64,000 bases of DNA from Mesobacillus boroniphilus JCM 21738 (GCF_000517385.1 NZ_BAUW01000001.1:100541-164540), one strand, 5' to 3'; positions 30,800 through 38,966 are shown, counted from the first letter of the stretch. Translations and numbers: made by a program. Notes: generated from the sequence alone by a model not told the origin.

Positions 30800-31208
30800 G
30801 CTGTTAATAACGTTCGGGTAATCGCTGCAGTTTTGCTGCAGAGGAAAGTCCATGCTCGCACAGGCTGAGATGCCTGTAGTGTTCGTGCCTGGCCAATTCA
30901 TAAGCCAGGGCAGTCGGGCTCACGCTCGGCTGACGGCCGGGAAAATGCCTAAGTCGGCAACGATATGGCATGAATACCTATAAAAGTGCCACAGTGACGG
31001 AGCCTTTCGAGAAATCGGAAGGGTGGAACGAGGTAAACCCCACGAGCGAGAAACCCAAACGATGGTAGGGGCATCTTCCTGGAGGAATTGAACAAAGGGA
31101 AGGACAGATGAGTTTTCATCTGTAGATAGATGATTACCGCCTGAGTACGAGACTTTTGGTCGTTTGCAGTACAAAGGTACAAAACATGGCTTACAGAACG
31201 TTATTAAT
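30800..31208 (+). ncRNA. rnpB: RNase P RNA, Bacillus (B) type
   Basis: Catalytic RNA for tRNA 5' maturation. Recognised by CGTTCGGGTAATCGCTGCAG at the 5' end, GAGGAAAGTCCATGCTCGCAC, GCCACAGTGACG, GTGGAACGAGGTAAACCCC, GAGCGAGAAACCCAAA, GATGATTACCGCCTGAGTAC and ACAAAACATGGCTTACAGAA. The AATAACGTT and AACGTTATT ends pair as helix P1. End points are estimated from that helix. Confidence 0.96.
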
Positions 31209-31229
31209 GGATTTGTATGAGTGTTTACT

Positions 31230-31262
31230 AAAGCTCTCCTTTTGCCAGGAGAGCTTTTTTTA
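31230..31262 (+). terminator. Terminator of rnpB
   Basis: Ten-base stem AAAGCTCTCC / GGAGAGCTTT with an eight-base loop and seven or more T residues. Confidence 0.92.
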
Positions 31263-31330
31263 TATATATTAAGTGTTATTGGGCAACTTAATATGAAATA
31301 CATAAGATATTGGATATAAAGGGTGAAACG

Positions 31331-32491
31331 ATGAAGAATTTTGATATAATCGCGACCTCTGCGATGGGTCTTGAAGCAATCGTCGCAAAGGAAGTCCGTG
31401 ACCTTGGATATGAATGCCAAGTAGAAAATGGAAAGATCACTTATAAAGGTGATGTCAGGGCTGTAGCCAGAAGCAATATGTGGCTCCGTACGGCAGACAG
31501 AATCAAAATCAAGATTGGCGAATTCAAATCCTATACATTTGACGAATTATTCGAAAAAACGAAAGCCCTCCCATGGGAAGAATTTTTACCGGAAAATGCT
31601 GAATTTCCTGTTTCGGGCAAGTCAGTAAAATCCAAGCTTTTCAGTGTATCTGACTGCCAGGCAATCGTCAAGAAAGCAATTGTTGAACGAATGAGAAAGT
31701 CTTATAAAAAGACTACATGGTTTGAAGAGAACGGGCCATTGTTCAAAATAGAGGTTGCCCTTCTAAAGGATGTCGTGACTTTGACAATCGACACCAGTGG
31801 AAGCGGCCTGCATAAGCGTGGATACAGATCCGGCCAGGGGGAGGCTCCTTTGAAGGAGACACTTGCAGCTGCCCTGATCAAGCTGACAAATTGGCATCCG
31901 GACAAACCATTCGTTGATCCGTTTTGCGGTTCTGGAACAATCCCGATCGAAGCTGCGTTAATCGGACAAAATATCGCACCAGGTTTTAACAGAGAATTTG
32001 TTTCAGAAGCCTGGCCCATTTTTCCCGATTCAGTTTGGGACGAGGTGAGAATGGAAGCAGAGGACCTTGCAAATTATGATCAGCCGTTAGATATAAGCGG
32101 GATGGATATTGACCACCGGATGGTGAAAATCGCAGAAGAGAATGCATTTGAAGCAGGACTTGGTGATTTGATTTCCTTCAAGCAAATGCGAGTCCAGGAC
32201 TTTACGACAAAAAAAGAGTATGGCGTCATTGTAGGAAACCCTCCATACGGCGAGAGATTGGGTGAAAAGAAAGCTGTTGAAGAAATGTACAGCCAGATGG
32301 GCGAAGCCTTTGCTCCACTTGACACTTGGTCCATCTATATCCTGACATCCAATGAGGACTTTGAACAAGTATACGGAAAACCGGCAACAAAGAAACGAAA
32401 GCTGTTCAATGGCTTCATCCGCACAGATTACTACCAGTATTGGGGCAAACGCCTCCAAGAGTTGATAAATAAAGACAAAGCCTCCTGTTGA
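31331..32491 (+). CDS. ypsC: THUMP-domain class I SAM RNA methyltransferase YpsC
   Basis: Related to RlmL/RlmK-type 23S rRNA guanine-N2 methyltransferases. The N-terminal ferredoxin-like/THUMP region has ATSAMGLEAIVAKEV and YKGDVRAVARSNMWLRTADR. The C-terminal methyltransferase has VDPFCGSGTIPIEAALIG (SAM site), SGMDIDHRMV and catalytic GNPPYGERLG. The start at ATG 31331 has GGGTGA upstream. Intact at 386 residues. It marks the edge of conserved synteny: the NO-related island follows. Confidence 0.93.
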   Translation: MKNFDIIATSAMGLEAIVAKEVRDLGYECQVENGKITYKGDVRAVARSNMWLRTADRIKIKIGEFKSYTFDELFEKTKALPWEEFLPENAEFPVSGKSVKSKLFSVSDCQAIVKKAIVERMRKSYKKTTWFEENGPLFKIEVALLKDVVTLTIDTSGSGLHKRGYRSGQGEAPLKETLAAALIKLTNWHPDKPFVDPFCGSGTIPIEAALIGQNIAPGFNREFVSEAWPIFPDSVWDEVRMEAEDLANYDQPLDISGMDIDHRMVKIAEENAFEAGLGDLISFKQMRVQDFTTKKEYGVIVGNPPYGERLGEKKAVEEMYSQMGEAFAPLDTWSIYILTSNEDFEQVYGKPATKKRKLFNGFIRTDYYQYWGKRLQELINKDKASC

Positions 32492-32506
32492 ACAGGGGGC
32501 TTTTGG
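32477..32506 (+). terminator. Terminator of ypsC
   Basis: AAAGCCTCCTG and CAGGGGGCTTT pair almost completely around TTGAA and are followed by a T-rich tract. The ypsC stop codon is inside the stem. Confidence 0.8.
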
Positions 32507-32622
32507 TTGTTTTTAGGCACATGTTTGAAAAATAACGACCAATTATTTTCCTGGAATAAATAAGGATGCAGGGGAATAAAATACATTTATACTTCCATTT
32601 TTTATGGATTGGAGGGATGGCA

Positions 32623-32790
32623 ATGAATTATTCTTTTATCGACTTCCAACGAATCTCAAAAGCTCTTTCAACTAGTAATGAGGCTTTGCGTAATGAATTC
32701 CAGGCAGATGAACTCCAGCTGGCAGAATTGCAGGAAGCAGAAAACAACTTTCGTCAGGCATTGTCATTTGGCCTTTCAAATGCTAAATAA
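32623..32790 (+). CDS. Small hypothetical protein (55 residues)
   Basis: MNYSFIDFQRISKALSTSNE start, then an acidic, Gln/Glu/Leu-rich helix (FQADELQLAELQEAENNF). GGAGGG lies seven bases upstream of ATG 32623; ATG 32617 is too close to it. Own promoter and terminator are likely. No family recognised. Confidence 0.6.
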   Translation: MNYSFIDFQRISKALSTSNEALRNEFQADELQLAELQEAENNFRQALSFGLSNAK

Positions 32791-32800
32791 ACAATCATGC

Positions 32801-32835
32801 AAAGAAACGCTTGAATCTCAAGCGTTTCTTTTTAT
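32801..32835 (+). terminator. Terminator after the 55-residue gene
   Basis: Long stem AAAGAAACGCTTGA / TCAAGCGTTTCTTT with a three-base loop, then T residues. Confidence 0.9.
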
Positions 32836-32886
32836 TTTGCCATTGTATATGAATACTTCATATTTTACTGCAGGTGGGTGTTCACA

Positions 32887-33192
32887 TTAAAATCCCTGAA
32901 GCAGTCTTTTTCCATCTTCGGTCATCAGGTCTGGAGTCCAAGCTGGCTCCCACACTAATTGCACGTCTGCATGGTCAATTTCTTCCATGCCTTGTACGCA
33001 ATATTTAATGCCGCTGGCGATGCTGTCATGAAGAGGGCAGCCTGGAGTCGTAAGTGTCATTAGAATTCTTGCAGTTCGAGGTTCTGGGACGTCTATTTCA
33101 TATATCAATCCTAAATCTACAACATTAATATTCAATTCTGGGTCTATCACAGTTTTTAAATTTTCCCTGATTTTTCCCTTTAATTCAGTCAT
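32887..33192 (-). CDS. DUF59 / MIP18-family metal-sulfur cluster assembly factor
   Basis: 101 residues. VIDPELNINVVDLGLIYEID and TLTTPGCPLHDSI (conserved Cys in TTPGCP) define the MIP18/SufT/PaaD-like family involved in Fe-S maturation. GGAGGAG precedes the ATG. It is the last gene of the leftward DUF2249-DUF2249-membrane protein-DUF59 operon, 13 bases after the membrane protein. In this context it may mature Fe-S or metal centres for NO or anaerobic enzymes; that is inference. Confidence 0.88.
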   Translation of the reverse strand: MTELKGKIRENLKTVIDPELNINVVDLGLIYEIDVPEPRTARILMTLTTPGCPLHDSIASGIKYCVQGMEEIDHADVQLVWEPAWTPDLMTEDGKRLLQGF

Positions 33193-33205
33193 TTCTAACT
33201 CCTCC

Positions 33206-34457
33206 TTAAATAGTTATCACTTTGGCGATAATATAGCTGAACAGGACAGCTCCGATAACAATCAAGCCCTGGCCGACATAAAAGACCGGCATAAGCTTGA
33301 CAATGAATGAAAGTATTAGAAGGATCGTGCCGGCAGTGAACATGATGAAAAGCGGCAGTGCCAGCTTCTCATCCATCATGTCTTTTAACGCAGGTACCTT
33401 CTTTTTACCGATCTCCTTGCTGTATTTATGAGTCCACCAGAGGAATGGAACGATCTTATATAGATAACCAATGATACTGAATGCAATCCAGGCGACTAAA
33501 TATAATAAAATAATCGGCCCTGCCATTTTTGAAAGAAAATTCGCGGCACTTCCAGCAAAAGCGGCAAAGTGGATTAAAGCCCCGCAGCCAATCGCAAATA
33601 AGGCGAACATGAATGGCCGGTCAAGCTTCTTCTTCACACGCTTATCAATGATCATTTTCACATGCCAGGTGAAAATCATGAACCCGGCAAATAGCATGAG
33701 AGTTCCCCACACTTCGAACAGATGGCTGCCCGTTAAGAAAGAAGAAATCAAAATGATAATCCCAACAACATAAACACCGAATACATAAGGTGCAGGTTTC
33801 ATGGAATAACCATGTGAAAGTGAGAACATCGGAACCATCTTATATGAAAAGCCAAAGATCAAGAATGAAAACCAGCCACCGTACCCAGCAGGATATGGGT
33901 TTTAAAAATGGATTGATAATATTCCGAAGCAAATCCTGTCTTCATACTCAGGACCAGTGTGATACCGAGTGTAATTGTAGCCAGGAGAGAAACAAGTGCA
34001 GTACCGACGAACAAAGTTAGGATATTTGGTTTTGCCTGGCTGTTAAGCGTCATGAACATCTGAAAAATGAACATCAAAATTCCGAGCAATGTCAGGATCC
34101 CTGGAACCAAGGCATCCTGTGGGCGAAGGTACAGTGCCGCAGCGAAAGTTACGATGCCTGCAGCCGTTACCGCCAATTGCCAAAAGCCAAATTTCTCGTT
34201 CCAAATCGGTGTCAGGAAAGCGACAGGCACCAGCTGGTACATCGCACCCATAGCGACCATCAGGCCCAGCCGAGCACGAAAAGGTGTGCAGCGGACCAGA
34301 TTGCCGGCAATCGGAACACGCCGGAAACAAGAAGGTCACCGTTCAGCAGGATCAGCAGCTGTGAAAGGATTAATGCCACCATGCTGAAGCCGATGAATGA
34401 AAAAGGAAGCTTTATGTTTGTTTCGTTACCACTTCTTTGCTGAAACAATTGAATCAC
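33206..34457 (-). CDS. 12-helix heme-copper-oxidase-subunit-I-like membrane protein, two frame breaks
   Basis: Three consecutive fragments (34457-34260, 34260-33859, 33862-33206) become one ~415-residue protein when one C/G is restored near 34263 and one near 33878. I count 12 transmembrane helices. Helices 2, 6 and 10 repeat a related motif: AHLFVLGW...GAMYQLVP, THILLGT...GFSYKMVP, and a His-less LYLVAW...GYLYKIVP. Further His residues lie in WHVKM and GALIHF. The 12-helix plan in three bundles and the helix-embedded histidines recall heme-copper oxidase subunit I or NnrS, but the full CuB ligand set is not seen. The GTG start overlaps the upstream DUF2249 stop. Confidence 0.7.
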
Positions 34458-34669
34458 CCCGCTTTTCGGGAAATAGTCACGCGATAGCTGCCATCTTCTT
34501 GCTGTTCGGTCAAATATAAAAACCCAAGTTCATCCAGCTGCTCGAACAGAAACATCGGCCGGCGGTCATTGATGATGATAAGCGTCTGTCCTGCCTCAAG
34601 ATTTTCAAGCTTTGCCAGCGTCCTCATCATTGGCTGTGGCGGTTCTAGACCTCTATTGTCCAGTATCAT
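34454..34669 (-). CDS. DUF2249 protein, second of the operon
   Basis: 71 residues from ATG 34669 behind AGGGAGGG. LDNRGLEPPQPMMRTLAKL resembles the SirA/TusA-like start of DUF2249 proteins, followed by TLIIINDRRPMFLFEQLDEL. No cysteine, so sulfur transfer is unlikely. DUF2249 genes commonly accompany nitric-oxide and denitrification genes. It overlaps the oxidase-like gene by four bases. Confidence 0.85.
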   Translation of the reverse strand: MILDNRGLEPPQPMMRTLAKLENLEAGQTLIIINDRRPMFLFEQLDELGFLYLTEQQEDGSYRVTISRKAG

Positions 34670-34670
34670 C

Positions 34671-34910
34671 TTATTTCCCTCCCTTTTTGGTAAAAGTGAT
34701 TTTATAATGTTTTGCCTCGATTTTTTCGACTTCGTATTCAAATCCCTTTGCTTTTAAAACGCCATACAAGGGGACTGGCTTGAAAGGAGCATGGAGAACC
34801 AGCTTGTCATTCAATCCCAAATCACTAATGGCTTCCATGATTTTTTGGAAAGGCTCCAGCTTGTTATTGATATCCTCACGCACATCCAATTCAATCGTTC
34901 TGTGTTCCAT
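34671..34910 (-). CDS. DUF2249 protein, first of the operon
   Basis: 79 residues. ELDVREDINNKLEPFQKIME and LVLHAPFKPVPLYGVLKAKGF are the DUF2249 pattern. GAGCTGAATGATATGG surrounds the start. It is the promoter-proximal gene of the four-gene leftward operon and sits behind an Fnr-type and a Fur-type site. The function of the domain is not established. It lies one base from the next gene, so translation is probably coupled. Confidence 0.85.
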   Translation of the reverse strand: MEHRTIELDVREDINNKLEPFQKIMEAISDLGLNDKLVLHAPFKPVPLYGVLKAKGFEYEVEKIEAKHYKITFTKKGGK

Positions 34911-34948
34911 ATCATTCAGCTCCTCGACACTATAGTTGGTATGATTAA

Positions 34949-34991
34949 ATGATAATCATTTTCATTCATTTCTTCCGTGATACGCATCACT
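34949..34991 (-). promoter_or_regulatory. Fnr-type and Fur-type control region of the DUF2249-DUF59 operon
   Basis: On the minus strand AGTGA-TGCGTA-TCACG (34976-34991, centre 34983.5) lies 29.5 bp before a -10-like TATCAT (34954-34949), the same geometry as at hcp. A second -10 candidate, TATAGT, is at 34934-34929. The palindrome TGATAATCATTTTCA at 34950-34964 matches the Fur 7-1-7 pattern TGATAATnATTATCA at 13 of 14 fixed positions and overlaps the promoter, as expected for a repressor. Confidence 0.65.
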
Positions 34992-35034
34992 TAAGAGCAA
35001 AAAAAAGTTTTCTTCAAGAACCTGTGGCTTCCTG

Positions 35035-35723
35035 TTAAAACAATTCCTGATGCAATTTTTCATGGTCTATCAAATAGAAGCCCTCAGGATCCAAGCTTAA
35101 GTAATCTTTCTTTTTTAAATGGTTGATGGTTCTGCTGACGGATTCTCTGGAGGTACCGATCATGTTGGCGAATTCTTTGTTGGTAAAATGGGTCGTTAGT
35201 TTAAATCCATGTTCTCTTTTTTCTCCATTAGTCTTGCAAAGACGTAGCAGCAGCATGATGATCTGTTCGTACGTATTATGAAGAATCTGCTCCTCGAGTC
35301 TTGCTTGCAGGTCGACGATTTTCTCGCCAAGTACCGGATTAACTTAATAGAAAGTTCGGGGTAGGCAACCAGGATTTCTTCAAATTTTGAGATCGGTACG
35401 ATGATCATCTGTGTGTCTTCCATTATTTCGGCGTGAGCAGGATATTGCCCTTTCCTGAAGAAACCAGCGTGAGGAAACATTTCACCAGTCTCAAGGACGG
35501 AAACGATTTGTTCCCTGCCTGATGAATCTGTTTTATAAATTTTCACCTTGCCCGAATATATGAAGAAAACCCGGTCAAGCGGATCTCCCTGCATGAAAGC
35601 ATACATTTTATTTTTGAAGAATCTTGGCTGGACGATTTCAACAATCGGATCCAGCTCTTCTGGTGATAATTCTTTGAAAATAGGAACCTCTTTTAATTGC
35701 TGCCTGATCTGGGATATATGCAT
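35035..35723 (-). CDS. Crp/Fnr family regulator next to norB, one frame break
   Basis: Paralogue of the regulator at 24476. One G added at about 35335 joins the fragments through LIRVLGEKIVDLQARLEEQI. Sensor barrel FMQGDPLDRVFFIYSGKVKIY, dimer helix, then winged helix TNKEFANMIGTSRESVSRTI with the same Crp-like RE..SR recognition residues. One cysteine only (RLCKTNG), so an Fe-S sensor of the B. subtilis Fnr kind is unlikely. NO or heme sensing as in DNR/NnrR-type proteins is possible. ATG 35723 has AGAGGAG upstream. Divergent from norB. Confidence 0.85.
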
Positions 35724-35841
35724 ATCAATCTGCTCCTCTATACAGGATTTATAATCTACCATGAATTTTACCAAGCTATCCAGGAGGGCTAAGTGACCTG
35801 AATCATATTTTGACGTTTTTATGAAAATAATTATCAACACT

Positions 35842-35857
35842 GTGTGAAATATCACAC
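35842..35857. promoter_or_regulatory. 16-bp palindrome between the Crp/Fnr gene and norB
   Basis: GTGTGAAATATCACAC is a perfect inverted repeat with a four-base centre. Half-sites TGTGA and TCACA are two bases closer together than in the normal N6 box. It lies in the shared control region of the divergent regulator and norB. Confidence 0.55.
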
Positions 35858-35863
35858 CCAACA

Positions 35864-35906
35864 AATGAGGAACTTCACAAACTCAACATCTGCTTCCCTT
35901 TATGCT
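35864..35906 (+). promoter_or_regulatory. Fnr-type activated promoter of norB
   Basis: AATGA-GGAACT-TCACA at 35864-35879 (8 of 10 matches, centre 35871.5) and TATGCT at 35901-35906, the same hexamer and the same 29.5-bp spacing as hcp. Confidence 0.65.
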
Positions 35907-35944
35907 TAGGTTGTAAATCAAACAAGGAAGGGGATGTATGGTCG

Positions 35945-38308
35945 ATGGAAATCCAGCATGGGACATCCACAAAGGCAGTGGTCAAGAAAAATAGAAACTC
36001 ACTGTTGAAATCCGTACTCATCATTACATTATTACTTAGCTTTACAGTACTCCTGACAGGAGGTTACTGGATCTTTAAAGATATGGCTCCGAGACCGTTT
36101 GAAGTCACAGGCGAAAAGGGAGAGGTCATCTTAACAAAAGAGAGTATCATGGGAGGGCAGGCTGTCTTCCAGAAATATGGTTTGATGGATTATGGAACTG
36201 TATTAGGGCATGGTTCCTATATGGGGCCTGATTATACGGCAGAGGCACTGAAGATTTATACTGATGGAATGCATGACTTCAAGGCACAAGAAAAATATAG
36301 TAAAGATTTCAAAGAGCTATCCGGAGATGAACAAACAATCATCCGTGACAATGTCATGAAGGAAATGCGTGAAAACCGTTATGTGCCCGATACTGATAAG
36401 CTGGTGCTGACAGATGCACAAATATATGGACACGAAAAGGTAAGGGAATTCTATCATACTATTTTTACTGAAGGTGACCAGTGGGGTCTTAAACCAGGCT
36501 TAATTCAGGAAAAGCATATGCCGGACGGTGAGCGCGCCTGGGTTTCGAAGGGTGATCAGATTAAACAAATCGCTGATTTCTTTTTCTGGACAGCTTGGCT
36601 ATCAAGTACAGAAAGGCCCAACGATGATATCACTTATACAAATAACTGGCCATATTATGAGGACGCAGGAAACACGATGTCATTTTCGGCAATCTGGTGG
36701 AGCGGGGCGAGCGTGACTATATTGATCTTGTTTGTAGGCTTGATCCTGTTTGTCTTTTATCGCTATCACCTGGGAATGCAAGAGGCTTATACAGCTGGGA
36801 ACTTCCCTAAGATCGATTTGAGGAATCTTCCGCTTACTTCTTCACAATTGAAGACAGGTAAATATTTCGCTGTTGTATCTGTGCTGTTCTTTGTCCAGGC
36901 AATGTTCGGAGCGCTGCTTGCGCACTATTATATCGAGCCTGACAGTTTCTTTGGAATGAAATGGGTCCATGATATCCTGCCGTTCAACATTACAAAAGGC
37001 TTCCACTTGCAGCTTGCAATTTTCTGGATTGCGACAGCATGGCTAGGGATGGGCATCTTTATCGCACCGCTGGTTGGCGGGCATGAACCAAAGCGCCAGG
37101 GGTTACTAGTTGATATCCTTTTCTGGGCATTGGTTGTGCTTGTAGCTGGCAGCATGATTGGCCAATGGCTCGGCGCTAACGGTTACCTTGGAAACAATTG
37201 GTTCCTGCTGGGCCACCAGGGCTGGGAATACCTTGAGTTAGGACGCATATGGCAGTTCATTCTTGCGAGCGGAATGCTGATCTGGCTGTTCATCGTATTC
37301 CGTGGCATCAAGAGTGGTTTGAAGAGGGAATCCGACAAAGGCGGTCTGATTCACCTATTGTTCTACTCAGCAATCGCTGTTCCCGCATTTTACTTCTTTG
37401 CTTTCATGATCAATCCAGGGACACATTATACCTTTGCTGACTACTGGCGCTGGTGGATCATCCATCTCTGGGTTGAAGGTATTTTCGAGGTTTTTGCAGT
37501 CGTAGTTATTGGTTTCTTGATGGTCCAGATGAAGCTTGTCACGAAAAAATCAACAATAAAGGCGTTATACTTCCAGTTGATCCTGCTGATGGGAGCAGGT
37601 GTTATCGGTATCGGCCACCATTATTACTACAATGGTTCTTCCGAAGTTTGGATTGCACTCGGTTCAGTATTCTCTGCTCTTGAAGTCATTCCATTGACCT
37701 TGCTCATCTTGGAAGCATATGAGCAATACAAAATGATGAGAGATGGAGGAGTTGATTTCCCTTACAAAGGTACTTTCTGGTTCTTGATTTCTGTAGCAAT
37801 CTGGAACCTGGTAGGTGCTGGGGTACTGGGGTTCCTCATCAACCTGCCTGCAGTAAGCTTCCTTGAACACGGTCAATTCCTGACACCGGCCCACGGCCAC
37901 GCGGCGATGATGGGTGTGTATGGCATGTTCGCAGGTGCAGTATTGATATACTCATTACGCAATATCGTGAAGCCTGAAAAGTGGAGCGACAGGTGGGTGA
38001 AATTCATCGTCATCATGCTGAACGTAGGCTTGGCTGGCATGGTATTCCTGTCCTTGCTGCCAGTGGGGTACCTGCAGTTAAAAGAGGCATACTTCAACGG
38101 TTATGCAGCTTCACGTTCATCTCAGTTCTTACAGCAGGAAAGTGTTGAAATGCTGCTGACGCTGAGAGCGATCCCTGATACAATCTTCTTGATTGGTGTG
38201 GCTGCGCTGGCGATTTTTAGCGTAAAAGCACTATTCAACCTCCGTAAAGTGACACATAAAGAAGAAGAACAGCTGCCAGTAAATGATTTGGCTGTAGATG
38301 AAGATTAA
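35945..38308 (+). CDS. norB: Quinol-dependent nitric-oxide reductase (qNor)
   Basis: Membrane heme-iron enzyme reducing two NO to N2O with quinol. 787 residues and unbroken. An N-terminal helix and extracytoplasmic cytochrome-c-like domain without the CxxCH heme site (typical of qNor) are followed by the NorB-type bundle. FHLQLAIFWI, WIIHLWVEGIFEVF (His and Glu near the FeB centre), GIGHHYYYNG (His pair) and TPAHGHAAMMGVYGM (heme ligands) are visible. GGAAGGGG precedes the only in-frame ATG. It detoxifies NO or completes denitrification. Divergent Crp/Fnr regulator upstream; Fnr-type box at -41.5. Confidence 0.96.
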   Translation: MEIQHGTSTKAVVKKNRNSLLKSVLIITLLLSFTVLLTGGYWIFKDMAPRPFEVTGEKGEVILTKESIMGGQAVFQKYGLMDYGTVLGHGSYMGPDYTAEALKIYTDGMHDFKAQEKYSKDFKELSGDEQTIIRDNVMKEMRENRYVPDTDKLVLTDAQIYGHEKVREFYHTIFTEGDQWGLKPGLIQEKHMPDGERAWVSKGDQIKQIADFFFWTAWLSSTERPNDDITYTNNWPYYEDAGNTMSFSAIWWSGASVTILILFVGLILFVFYRYHLGMQEAYTAGNFPKIDLRNLPLTSSQLKTGKYFAVVSVLFFVQAMFGALLAHYYIEPDSFFGMKWVHDILPFNITKGFHLQLAIFWIATAWLGMGIFIAPLVGGHEPKRQGLLVDILFWALVVLVAGSMIGQWLGANGYLGNNWFLLGHQGWEYLELGRIWQFILASGMLIWLFIVFRGIKSGLKRESDKGGLIHLLFYSAIAVPAFYFFAFMINPGTHYTFADYWRWWIIHLWVEGIFEVFAVVVIGFLMVQMKLVTKKSTIKALYFQLILLMGAGVIGIGHHYYYNGSSEVWIALGSVFSALEVIPLTLLILEAYEQYKMMRDGGVDFPYKGTFWFLISVAIWNLVGAGVLGFLINLPAVSFLEHGQFLTPAHGHAAMMGVYGMFAGAVLIYSLRNIVKPEKWSDRWVKFIVIMLNVGLAGMVFLSLLPVGYLQLKEAYFNGYAASRSSQFLQQESVEMLLTLRAIPDTIFLIGVAALAIFSVKALFNLRKVTHKEEEQLPVNDLAVDED

Positions 38309-38312
38309 TAGG

Positions 38313-38346
38313 AAAACCGCAAAGCGCCATCGCTTTGCGGTTTTAA
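38313..38346. terminator. Bidirectional terminator after norB
   Basis: Fourteen-base perfect stem AAAACCGCAAAGCG / CGCTTTGCGGTTTT with a CCAT loop, serving norB and the convergent small zinc-ribbon gene. Confidence 0.92.
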
Positions 38347-38481
38347 TTATGCTTTGTTTTCCTCTTCTTTTTCACACTCAAAACAAAGCACTTTACCATT
38401 TTTATGTACACCATTCAAAAAACCATCCAGGCAAAAAATCTCTTTTCCACAACGATCGCAGCTGCCTACTAACTCTTTCAT
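38347..38481 (-). CDS. 44-residue zinc-ribbon-like protein
   Basis: MKELVGSCDRCGKEIFCLDG then FLNGVHKNGKVLCFECEKEE. Two Cys-x2-Cys pairs (8/11 and 33/36), plus Cys17, suggest a small zinc ribbon or a metal/NO-reactive thiol site. A GGGAGG ribosome site precedes the ATG at 38481. It is squeezed between norB and a DUF2249 gene and transcribed toward norB. No family recognised with certainty. Confidence 0.75.
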   Translation of the reverse strand: MKELVGSCDRCGKEIFCLDGFLNGVHKNGKVLCFECEKEEENKA

Positions 38482-38594
38482 AATAATTCCCTCCCTCATT
38501 TTAGAGTTCTATCTAATTATATAAGTTCCTCTTTTTAAACTGATGAATACTTAAATATACATATCCTCATGAATGAAAGAAGTCATAGTCAAAC

Positions 38595-38637
38595 TGTGAC
38601 CGCGCTCACTACAAAGGAAAAATCGTAGTTTTATAAT
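38595..38637 (+). promoter_or_regulatory. Fnr-type activated promoter of the lone DUF2249 gene
   Basis: TGTGA-CCGCGC-TCACT at 38595-38610 (9 of 10 matches, centre 38602.5) and a perfect TATAAT at 38632-38637, again 29.5 bp apart. Confidence 0.78.
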
Positions 38638-38677
38638 GAAAATGTAAAGAAAATCAGGAAATAAAGGAGAGAGGATA

Positions 38678-38911
38678 ATGACTTTCAACGTAATTATCAA
38701 TGTACCTGACTATGCACCACGGGAAAAACACCCTACAATATTCCAAAACTTTGATTCTCTGAAAAAGGGAGAATTTATGCAAATCGTCAATGATCATGAC
38801 CCTAGACCGCTGCAGTACCAATTCATGATGGAGCGTCCAGAAGCATTTTCATGGGAGTATCTTGAAGAAGGCCCAGAAACATGGCGAGTGGCAATAGGTA
38901 AAACGAAGTAA
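38678..38911 (+). CDS. DUF2249 domain protein (single gene)
   Basis: 77 residues. NFDSLKKGEFMQIVNDHDPR, PLQYQFMMERPEAFSWEYLE and the WRVAIGK end are the typical DUF2249 domain, often found next to hemerythrin or NO genes. It is preceded by AAAGGAGAGAGG and its own Fnr-type promoter, and closed by a terminator. Role unknown, probably in NO or redox metabolism by context. Confidence 0.9.
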   Translation: MTFNVIINVPDYAPREKHPTIFQNFDSLKKGEFMQIVNDHDPRPLQYQFMMERPEAFSWEYLEEGPETWRVAIGKTK

Positions 38912-38940
38912 CATATATAAAAAACATCCTCTGATTCTGA

Positions 38941-38966
38941 AACAACAGGTTCGCCTGTTGTTTTTT
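38941..38966 (+). terminator. Terminator after the DUF2249 gene
   Basis: AACAACAGG / CCTGTTGTT closed by a TTCG tetraloop, then six T residues. Confidence 0.92.
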
